In this document: positions 7,768 through 13,444 of the stretch, one piece after another
Numbering within the stretch: the stretch's first letter is position 1
How the letters are laid out: each line of letters begins with the position of its first letter
Assembly: GCA_049300095.1 (NCBI GenBank)
Contig: JBAQYM010000255.1
Location: 1-13,444 of the forward strand
Source of the DNA: SbD1 sp049300095
GTDB lineage: Bacteria > Desulfobacterota > Syntrophobacteria > Syntrophobacterales > Syntrophobacteraceae
Reading direction: 5' to 3'
Length of the DNA: 13,444 bases
Translations under genes and position numbers: made by a program
Notes under the pieces: model-generated
The model's database searches: none
Seen by the model: the letters and a program-made list of their open reading frames with translations, nothing else
Told to the model about the DNA's origin: nothing

Positions 7768-9141
7768 ATGCTAAGCGATAGAGAAGTTCTTTCCACACTT
7801 GAAATGCTCAAGAACGAGCATCTCGACGTCAGGACCGTAACACTCGGGATCAGCCTCTTTGACTGCGCAAGCGAGGACCTTCGCCGCTTTACGGCAAATC
7901 TTCGCGCGAAGGTCTGCCGCATTGCCTGCGACCTGGTCAAGGTGTGCGACCAGATGGCGATCCGGTACGGAATCCCGATCGTAAACAAGCGGATAGCGGT
8001 CAGCCCCATCGCGGTCGCGGCCTGCGCGCTCGACGCCGGGCAGATGGTCGAGGCGGCCGTGGCGATGGATGAGGCCGCAAGGGAAGTCGGGGTCGATTTC
8101 ATCGGCGGCTTCAGCGCGCTCGTCGAGAAAGGTTTTACCGCCGGCGACCGCGCCCTTATCGAGGCCATTCCCGGGGCCCTGGCGTCGACCGGGCGCGTAT
8201 GCTCGTCGGTAAACGTCGCCACCACCCGCGCCGGCATCAACATGGACGCTGTCTACCTCATGGGGAAAACGATCAAGAGGGCGGCCGAGCTCACGCGGGA
8301 TCGCGACGGCGTGGGCTGCGCCAAGCTGTGCGTCTTTGCAAACATCCCGGAAGACATTCCGTTCATGGCCGGGGCCTACCTCGGGGTGGGCGAGCCCGAT
8401 TCGGTGATAAACGTGGGCGTGTCCGGACCCGGCGTCGTAAAAAAAGCCGTCGACCGCGCCCGTGCCGCCAACCCCAAACTCGACCTCGGGGAAATCTCCG
8501 AGATCATCAAGCGCACGGCGTTCAAGGTCACCAAGGTGGGCGAGCTGATCGGCAGGCGGGTTGCGCGCGAGCTCGGCGTCACCTTCGGGGTGGTTGACCT
8601 CTCGCTTGCCCCGACCCCCAACGTGGGGGATTCCGTGGGGGAAATCTTCCAAAGCCTCGGGCTGAGCCATATCGGCGTGCCGGGGACCACCGCCGCGCTC
8701 GCGATGCTAAACGACGCGGTAAAAAAAGGCGGGGCCTTTGCCAGCTCTTACGTGGGCGGCCTGAGCGGCGCATTCATTCCCGTGAGCGAAGATCTAAATA
8801 TCGCCGAATCCGCCCGGAGGGGATTTTTGACCCTCGAAAAGCTCGAAGCCATGACCAGCGTCTGCTCGGTCGGACTCGACATGGTGGCGCTCGCCGGGGA
8901 CACCTCGGCCGAGACCCTCGCGGCGATAATCGCGGACGAGATGGCGATAGGGGTGATAAACAGGAAGACGACCGCCGCCCGGCTCATCCCCGTGCCCGGG
9001 AAAAAAGCGGGGGACAAGGCCTTCTTCGGCGGCCTCCTGGGCGAGGCGACCATCATTGCCGCCCACGGCGAAAACGGCTCCGCGGATTTCATCCGCCTCG
9101 GCGGCCGCATCCCCGCCCCGGTGCAGAGCATGACCAACTGA
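7768..9141 (+). CDS. UPF0210/DUF711 family protein (PFL-like fold)
   Basis: A 457-residue cytosolic protein of the UPF0210/DUF711 family, near the usual length of about 450. Family hallmarks are visible: VRTVTLGISLFDC (21-33, with C33), the SPIAVAA region, a central SSVNVATTRAGINMDA, the LAPTPNVGDSVGEIFQ block, and the C-terminal VCSVGLDMVALAGDTSAETLAAIIADEMAIGVINRKTTAARLIPVPGK-type region. The fold is related to pyruvate formate-lyase and anaerobic ribonucleotide reductase barrels. I see no C-terminal glycyl-radical loop, so radical chemistry should not be assumed. The biochemical function of the family is unknown to me. The ribosome-binding site is weak. The adjacent ACT-domain gene probably encodes a ligand-binding regulator or partner. 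Repeat copy A follows 29 bp after the stop. Confidence 0.92.
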   Translation: MLSDREVLSTLEMLKNEHLDVRTVTLGISLFDCASEDLRRFTANLRAKVCRIACDLVKVCDQMAIRYGIPIVNKRIAVSPIAVAACALDAGQMVEAAVAMDEAAREVGVDFIGGFSALVEKGFTAGDRALIEAIPGALASTGRVCSSVNVATTRAGINMDAVYLMGKTIKRAAELTRDRDGVGCAKLCVFANIPEDIPFMAGAYLGVGEPDSVINVGVSGPGVVKKAVDRARAANPKLDLGEISEIIKRTAFKVTKVGELIGRRVARELGVTFGVVDLSLAPTPNVGDSVGEIFQSLGLSHIGVPGTTAALAMLNDAVKKGGAFASSYVGGLSGAFIPVSEDLNIAESARRGFLTLEKLEAMTSVCSVGLDMVALAGDTSAETLAAIIADEMAIGVINRKTTAARLIPVPGKKAGDKAFFGGLLGEATIIAAHGENGSADFIRLGGRIPAPVQSMTN

Positions 9142-9170
9142 TGCCGACGTTCGATGGCGGGCCGGAAGGG

Positions 9171-9407
9171 GCTGTTGCCCAAGTCAAAGTACGACGAATT
9201 GTTATACTTTAGGTCCGGACGGCAAACTCTAAAACCGTCATTCCCTGTTTGAGTGTTTTTGGGCGGGAATCCAGCGCCATTGTTTTTACAACCATCTGGA
9301 AAGACACTGGATTCCCGCCCAAAAACCCTGCGGGAATGACGGTCCTTGGGTCCCGGGCTTAACCATGAGTGCATCACGGTTTTACCGCAATTGACTTGGG
9401 CAACAGC
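9171..9407. repeat. Repeat copy A: GCTGTTGCCC terminal inverted repeat with nested hairpin
   Basis: GCTGTTGCCCAAGTCAA (9171-9187) and its exact complement (9391-9407) bound a 237-bp element. Inside is another palindrome. ACCGTCATTCCC (9234-9245) pairs with 9332-9343, and TTTTTGGGCGGGAATCCAG (9256-9274) pairs exactly with 9307-9325. GGCGGGC just outside the left end and GCCCGCC just outside the right end extend the complementarity. It fills the whole spacer between UPF0210 and mug. The ends match copies B and C (and D in part), but the core does not. Confidence 0.8.
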
Positions 9408-9441
9408 ACGGAAAGCCCGCCCCACTTGGATTCGACCATAA

Positions 9442-10005
9442 ATGAGCGCTATTCCATTCAAGCCGACCAAAGAACAGATACGGGCGGCCCGTGACAAATC
9501 GGTCCCCGACGTGATCGCCCCGAACCTCCGGGTGCTGTTCTGCGGAATCAATCCCGGGCTCTACACGGCGGCGGTCGGCCATCATTTCGCTAGGCCCGGA
9601 AACCGTTTCTGGCCCGCGCTGCACCTGTCGGGGTTCACTCCCCGCCTGCTTTCCCCTTTCGAAGAAGAGGAACTCCCCGGCTACGGCTACGGCATAACCA
9701 ATCTCGTAAACCGCGCAACGGCGACCGCCGGCGAGCTTTCGGCCGAAGAACTCGTCGCGGGCGGCATCCTGCTACGAGGAAAACTCCGGGAACTCAAGCC
9801 CCGCTTTCTTGCCGTCCTGGGCGTCGGGGCCTACCGGACCGCTTTCGGCCGCCCCAAAGCCTCGATCGGAGCGCGGGAAGAAACTCCGGGCGGCCCGCGC
9901 GTGTGGGTCCTGCCGAACCCCAGCGGCATCAACGCGCACTACCGGATGAACGATCTGGTGCGCCTTTTCGAAGAACTGCGATCCGCTGTCGAAAAGACGT
10001 GCTGA
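9442..10005 (+). CDS. mug: G/U(T) mismatch-specific DNA glycosylase (Mug/TDG family)
   Basis: A 187-residue base-excision repair enzyme that removes uracil, ethenocytosine or thymine mispaired with guanine. The catalytic motif GINPG (35-39) contains N37, the residue equivalent to E. coli Mug N18. The second motif NPSGIN (159-164) matches NPSGLS of Mug. HHFARPGNRFWPALHLSGFTPR (about 47-68) and YGITNLVNR (83-91) align with the conserved Mug core. Compared with E. coli Mug (168 residues) it has a short N-terminal extension. The start codon has almost no Shine-Dalgarno sequence, so initiation may be weak. The gene stands alone between repeat copies A and B and has no evident functional link to its neighbours. 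Confidence 0.92.
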   Translation: MSAIPFKPTKEQIRAARDKSVPDVIAPNLRVLFCGINPGLYTAAVGHHFARPGNRFWPALHLSGFTPRLLSPFEEEELPGYGYGITNLVNRATATAGELSAEELVAGGILLRGKLRELKPRFLAVLGVGAYRTAFGRPKASIGAREETPGGPRVWVLPNPSGINAHYRMNDLVRLFEELRSAVEKTC

Positions 10006-10148
10006 CCCCCCTTTGTAAATTCTTCCACCAACGATTTTGAAAAGCCCCCGCCCGCGTCTGTAACCTTTCCCGCGCGTCCCGCGACTTAGAAGGTGAGACG
10101 GAAAAATGTGGGGTGCGCGGTCCGCGCACGCCGCAAAGCGGTTTGCCC
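10006..10148. other. Gene-free spacer after mug
   Basis: Nothing convincing is coded here. The stretch GGTCCGCGCACGCCGCAAAGCGG (in part 10119-10141) has short internal complementarities but no terminator-like T-run. It leads into the 22-bp tandem duplication at 10149. Together with that duplication, repeat copy B and the 8-bp array, it makes up the 473-bp gap between mug and the next gene. Confidence 0.4.
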
Positions 10149-10192
10149 CAGGTTATGGCGCGGTGTCGTGCAGGTTATGGCGCGGTCTCCTG
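10149..10192. repeat. 22-bp tandem duplication at the edge of repeat copy B
   Basis: Two adjacent 22-bp copies (10149-10170 and 10171-10192) both begin CAGGTTATGGCGCGGT and match at 20 of 22 positions. The second copy contains the GGCGCGGTCTCC (10179-10190) that pairs with GGAGACCGTGCC (10400-10411) across repeat B. The duplication is therefore built from the outer arm of that element. Confidence 0.65.
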
Positions 10193-10194
10193 GG

Positions 10195-10395
10195 GCTGTT
10201 GCCCAAAGAAATATTCAAGTTGCGCGAATATTGAGCCGGACGTGAGTCCCCCTCCCTGCGATGGGAGGGGTTAGGGGAGGGTGTTGAATTTTCGAGTACT
10301 TACGACCCCCTCCCCCAGCCCCTCCCGCCAAGGGAGGGGAGACCTCCGCCCTGTTTTGGCCACACCTGTCGCAACTTTTGCATTTGGGCAACAGC
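10195..10395. repeat. Repeat copy B (201 bp), near-identical to copy C
   Basis: It begins GCTGTTGCCCAAAGAAATAT and ends TTTGCATTTGGGCAACAGC. The core holds CCCCCTCC/GGAGGGG-type palindromes (about 10248-10350). Copy C (12540-12739) is a direct repeat with only scattered differences across about 200 bp. Flanking GGCGCGGTCTCC (10179-10190) and GGAGACCGTGCC (10400-10411) extend the outer stem with one mismatch. The core is open in one frame and can be mis-annotated as the N-terminus of the next protein. Confidence 0.85.
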
Positions 10396-10439
10396 GCCGG
10401 GAGACCGTGCCGCAATGGGGTAAGAAAAAACAGGATTCC

Positions 10440-10463
10440 AAGGCGACAAGGCGACAAGACGAC
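10440..10463 (+). repeat. 8-bp triplet tandem repeat just before a ribosome-binding site
   Basis: AAGGCGAC (10440-10447), AAGGCGAC (10448-10455) and AAGACGAC (10456-10463) run straight into AAAAGGAG, the Shine-Dalgarno of the gene at 10479. Changes in copy number would alter the leader without shifting the reading frame. Confidence 0.65.
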
Positions 10464-10478
10464 AAAAGGAGCAAGAAG

Positions 10479-10994
10479 ATGACAGCACAAAAAGGAAGGG
10501 CGGCGGCACTGTGGGCTATGGGCCTGGTACTTGCCGCGGCATTGGTGTTGGGACCGGCGACGGGGTCGTTTGCGGGCGAGAGAAGGGCCGGTCGGCATGG
10601 AGGCGGGTCCCACGGCATCGAAGGACTCGCGGCCGATCTCAATCTTTCCAAGGCGCAAAAGCACAGCATCGCCCTCATTTTGAAGGACCATCGCGCGGAA
10701 GCGAGAGAGTGCGTCGCCAATCTCAGGGCGGCGCGAAAAAACCTGTTCACTGCCGTTCGCGCCCCGGAGTACAATGAGCCGGCGGTGCGGCAGGCGGCGC
10801 GCGACGTTTCCCACTGGCAGGAGGAAATGGCCGTGCGGCGCGCTCAGATAGTCCATGAAATCCAGAAAGTGCTCAGCCCGGAACAGAAGGAAAAATTGGT
10901 GGCCCGGAGGGCCAAATTCGGCGATAAGATCGAGCGGCGCTTCCAGGAACGCTTTGATCGGCTGGACAGGTGGATCGACGCCAATGCCTCCTAG
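10479..10994 (+). CDS. Periplasmic Spy/CpxP-like LTxxQ protein
   Basis: A 171-residue secreted protein. A signal peptide is clear: basic start, hydrophobic residues 8-26, likely cleavage after SFA at 30-32. The mature part is helical and highly charged, with two LTxxQ-type motifs, LSKAQ (56-60) and LSPEQ (132-136), about 75 residues apart as in Spy/CpxP. Family members are periplasmic chaperones or stress and metal sensors. H40, H45, H62 and H71 could bind metal, but this is not established. The open frame begins at 10281 inside repeat copy B. The real start is the ATG at 10479, which has AAGGAG seven bases ahead and begins the signal peptide. The ECF sigma gene follows after 68 bp. It is probably a target or modulator of that regulator. 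Confidence 0.82.
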   Translation: MTAQKGRAAALWAMGLVLAAALVLGPATGSFAGERRAGRHGGGSHGIEGLAADLNLSKAQKHSIALILKDHRAEARECVANLRAARKNLFTAVRAPEYNEPAVRQAARDVSHWQEEMAVRRAQIVHEIQKVLSPEQKEKLVARRAKFGDKIERRFQERFDRLDRWIDANAS

Positions 10995-11062
10995 CCTGCC
11001 GCGGCCCGCTGTGGGCTGCTGTTTCCGGGACTTCTTAAAGCGCGAGGCGAAGAATCCGACCG

Positions 11063-11677
11063 GTGAAAATGGTCCTCGAAGGCAACCGGCAGGCGGAAGA
11101 ACCCGATGACGCCGAGATCATCGCCCGTATCAAGGGTGGCGAGATCGACGCCTTTGAACTGATCCTGGCCCGGTACCGCTACTTCGTGCACGGTATCGCG
11201 GCCAGGCACGTTCCGCCGGACAGGGCCGGGGAAATCGCCCACGAGGTCTTTGTCAGCGCCTACCGCAACCTTTCCTCGTACTCGGGAAAAGGCGGGTTCC
11301 GGCAATGGCTGGGAAGCATCGCGGTGCGGCGGTGCTGCGATTTCTGGCGCGAGAGGGAAAGAAGACCCGAGATACCGCTCAGCCAGATGACCGACAACTG
11401 CCGGGACTGGCTCGACGCGGTCTCATCGGCGCGGTCTTTGGACGCCTTCCACGACGCGGTTTCCCGCCGCGAGGCGATCGAGGTTTTGAATTACGCCCTG
11501 GACCGGCTCGGCGCCGCCGACAGAACGGTCCTGACCCTGGTCTTTCTGGACGGGCTCTCGATCTGTGAGGCGGCGCAACTTCTGGGCAGCAGTTCCGTGG
11601 TGGTGAAGGTGCGCGTCCACCGGGCGAAGGCCCGGATGCGGAAGATAATTTCCGGGCTTCTCGAAAAAGGCGATTGA
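11063..11677 (+). CDS. ECF-type (sigma-70 family) RNA polymerase sigma factor
   Basis: A 204-residue cytosolic sigma factor with regions 2 and 4 only. Region 2 (about 27-100) contains FELILARYRYFVHGIA, the core-binding IAHEVFVSAYRNLSSYSG, and GGFRQWLGSIAVRRCCDFWR for -10 recognition. Region 4 (about 135-200) shows a helix-turn-helix: LGAADRTVLTLVFLDGLSICEAAQLLGSSSVVVKVRVHRAKARMRK. It redirects RNA polymerase to stress promoters when released from its anti-sigma factor. The start is uncertain: GTG at 11063 or ATG at 11069, both with weak ribosome-binding sites. The stop lies two bases before the next start, so expression is coupled to the candidate anti-sigma gene. I found no matching ECF-type promoter by eye, so autoregulation is inferred only from gene order. 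Confidence 0.9.
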   Translation: MKMVLEGNRQAEEPDDAEIIARIKGGEIDAFELILARYRYFVHGIAARHVPPDRAGEIAHEVFVSAYRNLSSYSGKGGFRQWLGSIAVRRCCDFWRERERRPEIPLSQMTDNCRDWLDAVSSARSLDAFHDAVSRREAIEVLNYALDRLGAADRTVLTLVFLDGLSICEAAQLLGSSSVVVKVRVHRAKARMRKIISGLLEKGD

Positions 11678-11679
11678 GA

Positions 11680-12045
11680 ATGCAAAAAGATCGTGAAAAA
11701 AAAGTGCGCGGGATCGAGGAGGCGCTCAAGACCGCTCACCGGAAGCGGGACCTCCGAGGCCCCGGCGATGCGTTCGCGGCCGGGGTCATGCGGGAGATCC
11801 GGCAGGCCGAGCGCTCCGGCGTCGAGCGGACGGCAAACGGCCGGACGTCGCGTCAGGACGTCGCCCCCATGTTCGAGTTTCAAACCGTCTGGAGGTTTGC
11901 CGCGGCAACGTCGCTGCTTGCGCTGCTCTTTTTCGGCCATTTCCTGGGGACCGACCCGACCGGAGCGGTCCAGTACGAGTTGGCCGAGTCCGCGGCCGGG
12001 GACACCTCGGACCTGATTCTGGCGGATTCTCTGGCCGTAATTTAG
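11680..12045 (+). CDS. One-helix membrane protein, candidate anti-sigma factor
   Basis: A 121-residue protein. The N-terminal 66 residues are charged and likely cytoplasmic, followed by one membrane segment (about 70-90, WRFAAATSLLALLFFGHFLG) and a short, acidic periplasmic tail. Starting two bases after the sigma stop, it has the position and topology of an anti-sigma factor. It contains no cysteine, so the zinc-binding HxxxCxxC motif of ZAS-type anti-sigmas is absent. In that it resembles small CnrY-like proteins more than RsrA-like ones. The frame could also start at a TTG at 11674. The ATG at 11680 was chosen because AAAGG (11666-11670) lies nine bases upstream. The role is inferred from context and topology. 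I recognise no conserved family motif. Confidence 0.65.
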   Translation: MQKDREKKVRGIEEALKTAHRKRDLRGPGDAFAAGVMREIRQAERSGVERTANGRTSRQDVAPMFEFQTVWRFAAATSLLALLFFGHFLGTDPTGAVQYELAESAAGDTSDLILADSLAVI

Positions 12046-12067
12046 ATAGACCGGGGGAGCGGGAAAA

Positions 12068-12493
12068 ATGAAGAAACTCAAGCTGTGGGCGTGTCTTCTG
12101 GCAATATTCGGTTCAGGATTTCTCCTCGGGTTTTTTGTGTCCGGGATTCATGCCAGGCATACCTTCGAGCGCGTATTTGCGGGAGGCCCCCCGGCGGCAA
12201 GAGAGATGATGGTCAAAAAGCTCACGCGCGAACTGGACCTCACCCCGAGCCAGCGCGAGCACGTGGACGGCGTGGCGTGCCGCATGCTGGCCGAGATGTT
12301 CAAGGTGAGGCGGAAACACCAGCCCGAGGTCAAGGCCCTGGTGGATGCGGGCATCGCCGAGATGAAACAGAAGCTCGATCCCGCGCAGTCCAAGAAACTC
12401 GACGAGCATTTCGAAAGGGTCCGGCACAAGTGGTGGGGCTGGAGGGAACATCCTCCGGGAAAAGACCCGCTGAGCGAGTGCGGCGGAAGTTAG
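12068..12493 (+). CDS. Membrane-anchored LTxxQ / CnrX-like periplasmic sensor
   Basis: A 141-residue protein with an N-terminal anchor (residues 5-27, after a KKLK start) and a helical periplasmic domain. The domain carries LTPSQ (58-62) and LDPAQ (103-107), the paired LTxxQ-type motifs of the Spy/CpxP and heavy-metal-resistance (CnrX-like) families. Histidines at 28, 31, 65, 84, 114, 120 and 128 and methionines at 47-48 are possible metal ligands. CnrX binds Ni/Co through His, Glu and Met, but I cannot map those sites here. It follows the candidate anti-sigma gene after 22 bp, with a GGGGGAG ribosome-binding site near 12053, so it closes the operon. The proposed role is to sense metal or envelope stress and control the anti-sigma factor. 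A general chaperone is the main alternative. Confidence 0.8.
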   Translation: MKKLKLWACLLAIFGSGFLLGFFVSGIHARHTFERVFAGGPPAAREMMVKKLTRELDLTPSQREHVDGVACRMLAEMFKVRRKHQPEVKALVDAGIAEMKQKLDPAQSKKLDEHFERVRHKWWGWREHPPGKDPLSECGGS

Positions 12494-12539
12494 CCGGGCG
12501 GGAGCAAAGGGGCCGTCACTGGATGGCGGGCTGGAACGG

Positions 12540-12739
12540 GCTATTGCCCAAAGAAATATTCAAGCTGCGCGGCTATCGAGCCGGACGTGAGTCCCCCTCC
12601 CCGCAATGGGAGGGGTTGGGGAGGGTGTTGAAGTTTCAAGTACTTACGACCCCCTCCCCCAGCCCCTCCCGCCAAGGGAGGGGAGACCTCCGCCCTGTTT
12701 TGGCCACACCTGTCGCAGCTTTTGCATTTGGGCAACAGC
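12540..12739. repeat. Repeat copy C (200 bp), near-identical to copy B
   Basis: It starts GCTATTGCCCAAAGAAATAT and ends TTTGCATTTGGGCAACAGC. It differs from copy B at few positions, including the outer left arm (GCTA for GCTG, which creates one A-C mismatch). The left flank GGCGGGCTGGAACGG resembles that of copy A (GGCGGGCCGGAAGG), and the right flank GAAAGCC.GCCCCAC also matches copy A. With its flanks it fills the 342-bp gap between the sensor gene and the UPF0178 gene, where I see no gene. Confidence 0.85.
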
Positions 12740-12835
12740 CCGGGAAAGCCGGCCCCACGGTCTTGGCTGCCGGATGCGCTTTAAGTGAACAGCATTGAGC
12801 CTGGCCCACATGGACCCCGCCGAAACGGGAGGCAA

Positions 12836-13300
12836 ATGAGAATCTGGGTGGATGCGGACGCCTGTCCGGGTGACATCAAGGAGTTGATAATACGGGCGGC
12901 GATACGGCTCAAGATCGCGGCCGTCTTTGTCGCCAACAAGTACATAAGCGTCCCCGAATCGGCTTACATTTCGGCGGTGCGGGTCGGCATGGGCCCGGAG
13001 GTCGCCGACGACTTCATCGCGCGGTCGGCGGAAGCGTGCGATTTTGTGATCACCCAGGACATTCCCCTGGCCTCCGTGCTCGTCCCCAGGGGGGTTGTCG
13101 TCATAGACCCGCGCGGGGGCCTCTATTCGGAAGAAAACATACGGGAGCGGCTCTCGATACGCAACTTCATGCAGGACATCCGTGAGGCCGGCGGCATCAC
13201 CCCCGGCCCGAAGCAGTTCGGCCGCAGGGAGAAGCAGCGGTTTTCCGCGACATTCGACAGGGAACTCACCCGATGCCTGAAGAAGGCGGCGGGGCCGTGA
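12836..13300 (+). CDS. UPF0178/DUF188 family protein (YaiI/YqxD-like)
   Basis: A 154-residue cytosolic protein of the YaiI/YqxD family, close to the usual length of about 150. It opens with the hallmark MRIWVDADACP, with D6 and D8. It also has GPEVADDFIA (53-62, with D59 and D60), VITQDIPLA (71-79, with D75) and the C-terminal FGRREKQRFSATFDREL region. The acidic residues are arranged as in PIN-like nuclease folds, and family members are regarded as putative nucleases or RNA-related proteins of unknown role. The frame extends upstream to 12785, but the ATG at 12836 has GGGAGG (12827-12832) just ahead and starts at the conserved family position. It stands alone between repeat copies C and D. 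Confidence 0.9.
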   Translation: MRIWVDADACPGDIKELIIRAAIRLKIAAVFVANKYISVPESAYISAVRVGMGPEVADDFIARSAEACDFVITQDIPLASVLVPRGVVVIDPRGGLYSEENIRERLSIRNFMQDIREAGGITPGPKQFGRREKQRFSATFDRELTRCLKKAAGP

Positions 13301-13307
13301 TCCCGGT

Positions 13308-13444
13308 GCTGTTGCCTTAACGAATCGCTTGAGCATATTGTCATTTCGACCGGAGGGAGAAATCTTTCCGTGGTGCGGAACAAACAAGATTTCTCCCTCC
13401 GGTCGAAATGACAAAACGGAGTACATAAACGCTTAAAGCAACAG
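13308..13444. repeat. Repeat copy D: same kind of ends, different core, cut by the window end
   Basis: The left end GCTGTTGCCTTAA (13308-13320) and right end TTAAAGCAACAG (13433-13444) are complementary with one mismatch. The core is a perfect 27-bp inverted repeat, 13340-13366 (begins GTCATTTCGACCGGAGGG) with 13386-13412, unlike the cores of A, B and C. The window stops inside the right terminal repeat. It directly follows the UPF0178 stop codon by 7 bp. Confidence 0.75.

Noticed and set aside
6912..8243. 443-residue minus-strand ORF spanning hypC, ACT and UPF0210 genes
   Set aside because: It crosses three well-supported + strand genes and a dispersed repeat. Its repetitive middle part comes from the palindrome at 7578-7723.
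7771..8670. 299-residue minus-strand ORF inside the UPF0210 gene
   Set aside because: It is antisense to clear family motifs, with no ribosome-binding site or domain of its own.
10281..10478. 66-residue N-terminal extension of the Spy-like protein
   Set aside because: The extension is translated repeat copy B and would bury the signal peptide. A good ribosome-binding site precedes the ATG at 10479.
12085..12798. 237-residue + strand ORF overlapping the CnrX-like gene and repeat copy C
   Set aside because: It is another frame of a supported gene that runs on into the repeat, and the peptide is Arg/Gly-rich without motifs.

Overview
The window is GC-rich DNA with many dispersed palindromic repeats. 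It most resembles a Desulfobacterota genome of the Syntrophobacter type. That is inferred from the periplasmic group 1-type [NiFe] hydrogenase, its linked maturation genes, and the repeat-filled spacers. No rRNA, tRNA or CRISPR array is visible, so the taxonomy is tentative.

All supported genes lie on the + strand. Positions 1-2052 hold a repeat, a small two-helix membrane protein, and an AAA+ ATPase behind a good sigma70-type promoter. Positions 2053-3205 are a 1.15 kb gene-free stretch with a 9-bp-unit hairpin, an unexplained 10-bp stem, and an AT-rich promoter zone. Positions 3206-5859 encode the Tat-exported small subunit and the large subunit of the hydrogenase, closed by a clear intrinsic terminator. 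Beyond a perfect 33-bp inverted repeat come the hydrogenase maturation protease (hybD type) and hypC. hypC overlaps a double-ACT-domain protein, which is followed by a UPF0210/DUF711 protein.

From about 9.1 kb on, the layout is modular. A mug-type DNA glycosylase, a four-gene ECF sigma/envelope-sensor cassette and a UPF0178 (YaiI/YqxD) gene are separated by four copies of a repeat bounded by GCTGTTGCCC and its complement. The four copies do not all share the same core. The cassette reads: secreted Spy-like LTxxQ protein, ECF sigma factor, small one-helix protein without cysteine (candidate anti-sigma factor), membrane-anchored LTxxQ/metal-sensor-like protein. Its logic recalls CnrYXH and Cpx/Spy signalling: an envelope protein senses metal or misfolding, the anti-sigma releases the sigma factor, and periplasmic chaperones are made.

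The likely joint picture is periplasmic H2 metabolism with its own maturation genes, plus an extracytoplasmic stress regulon. The most notable items are the sigma cassette and the modular repeat family, whose two closest copies show one compensatory base-pair change.
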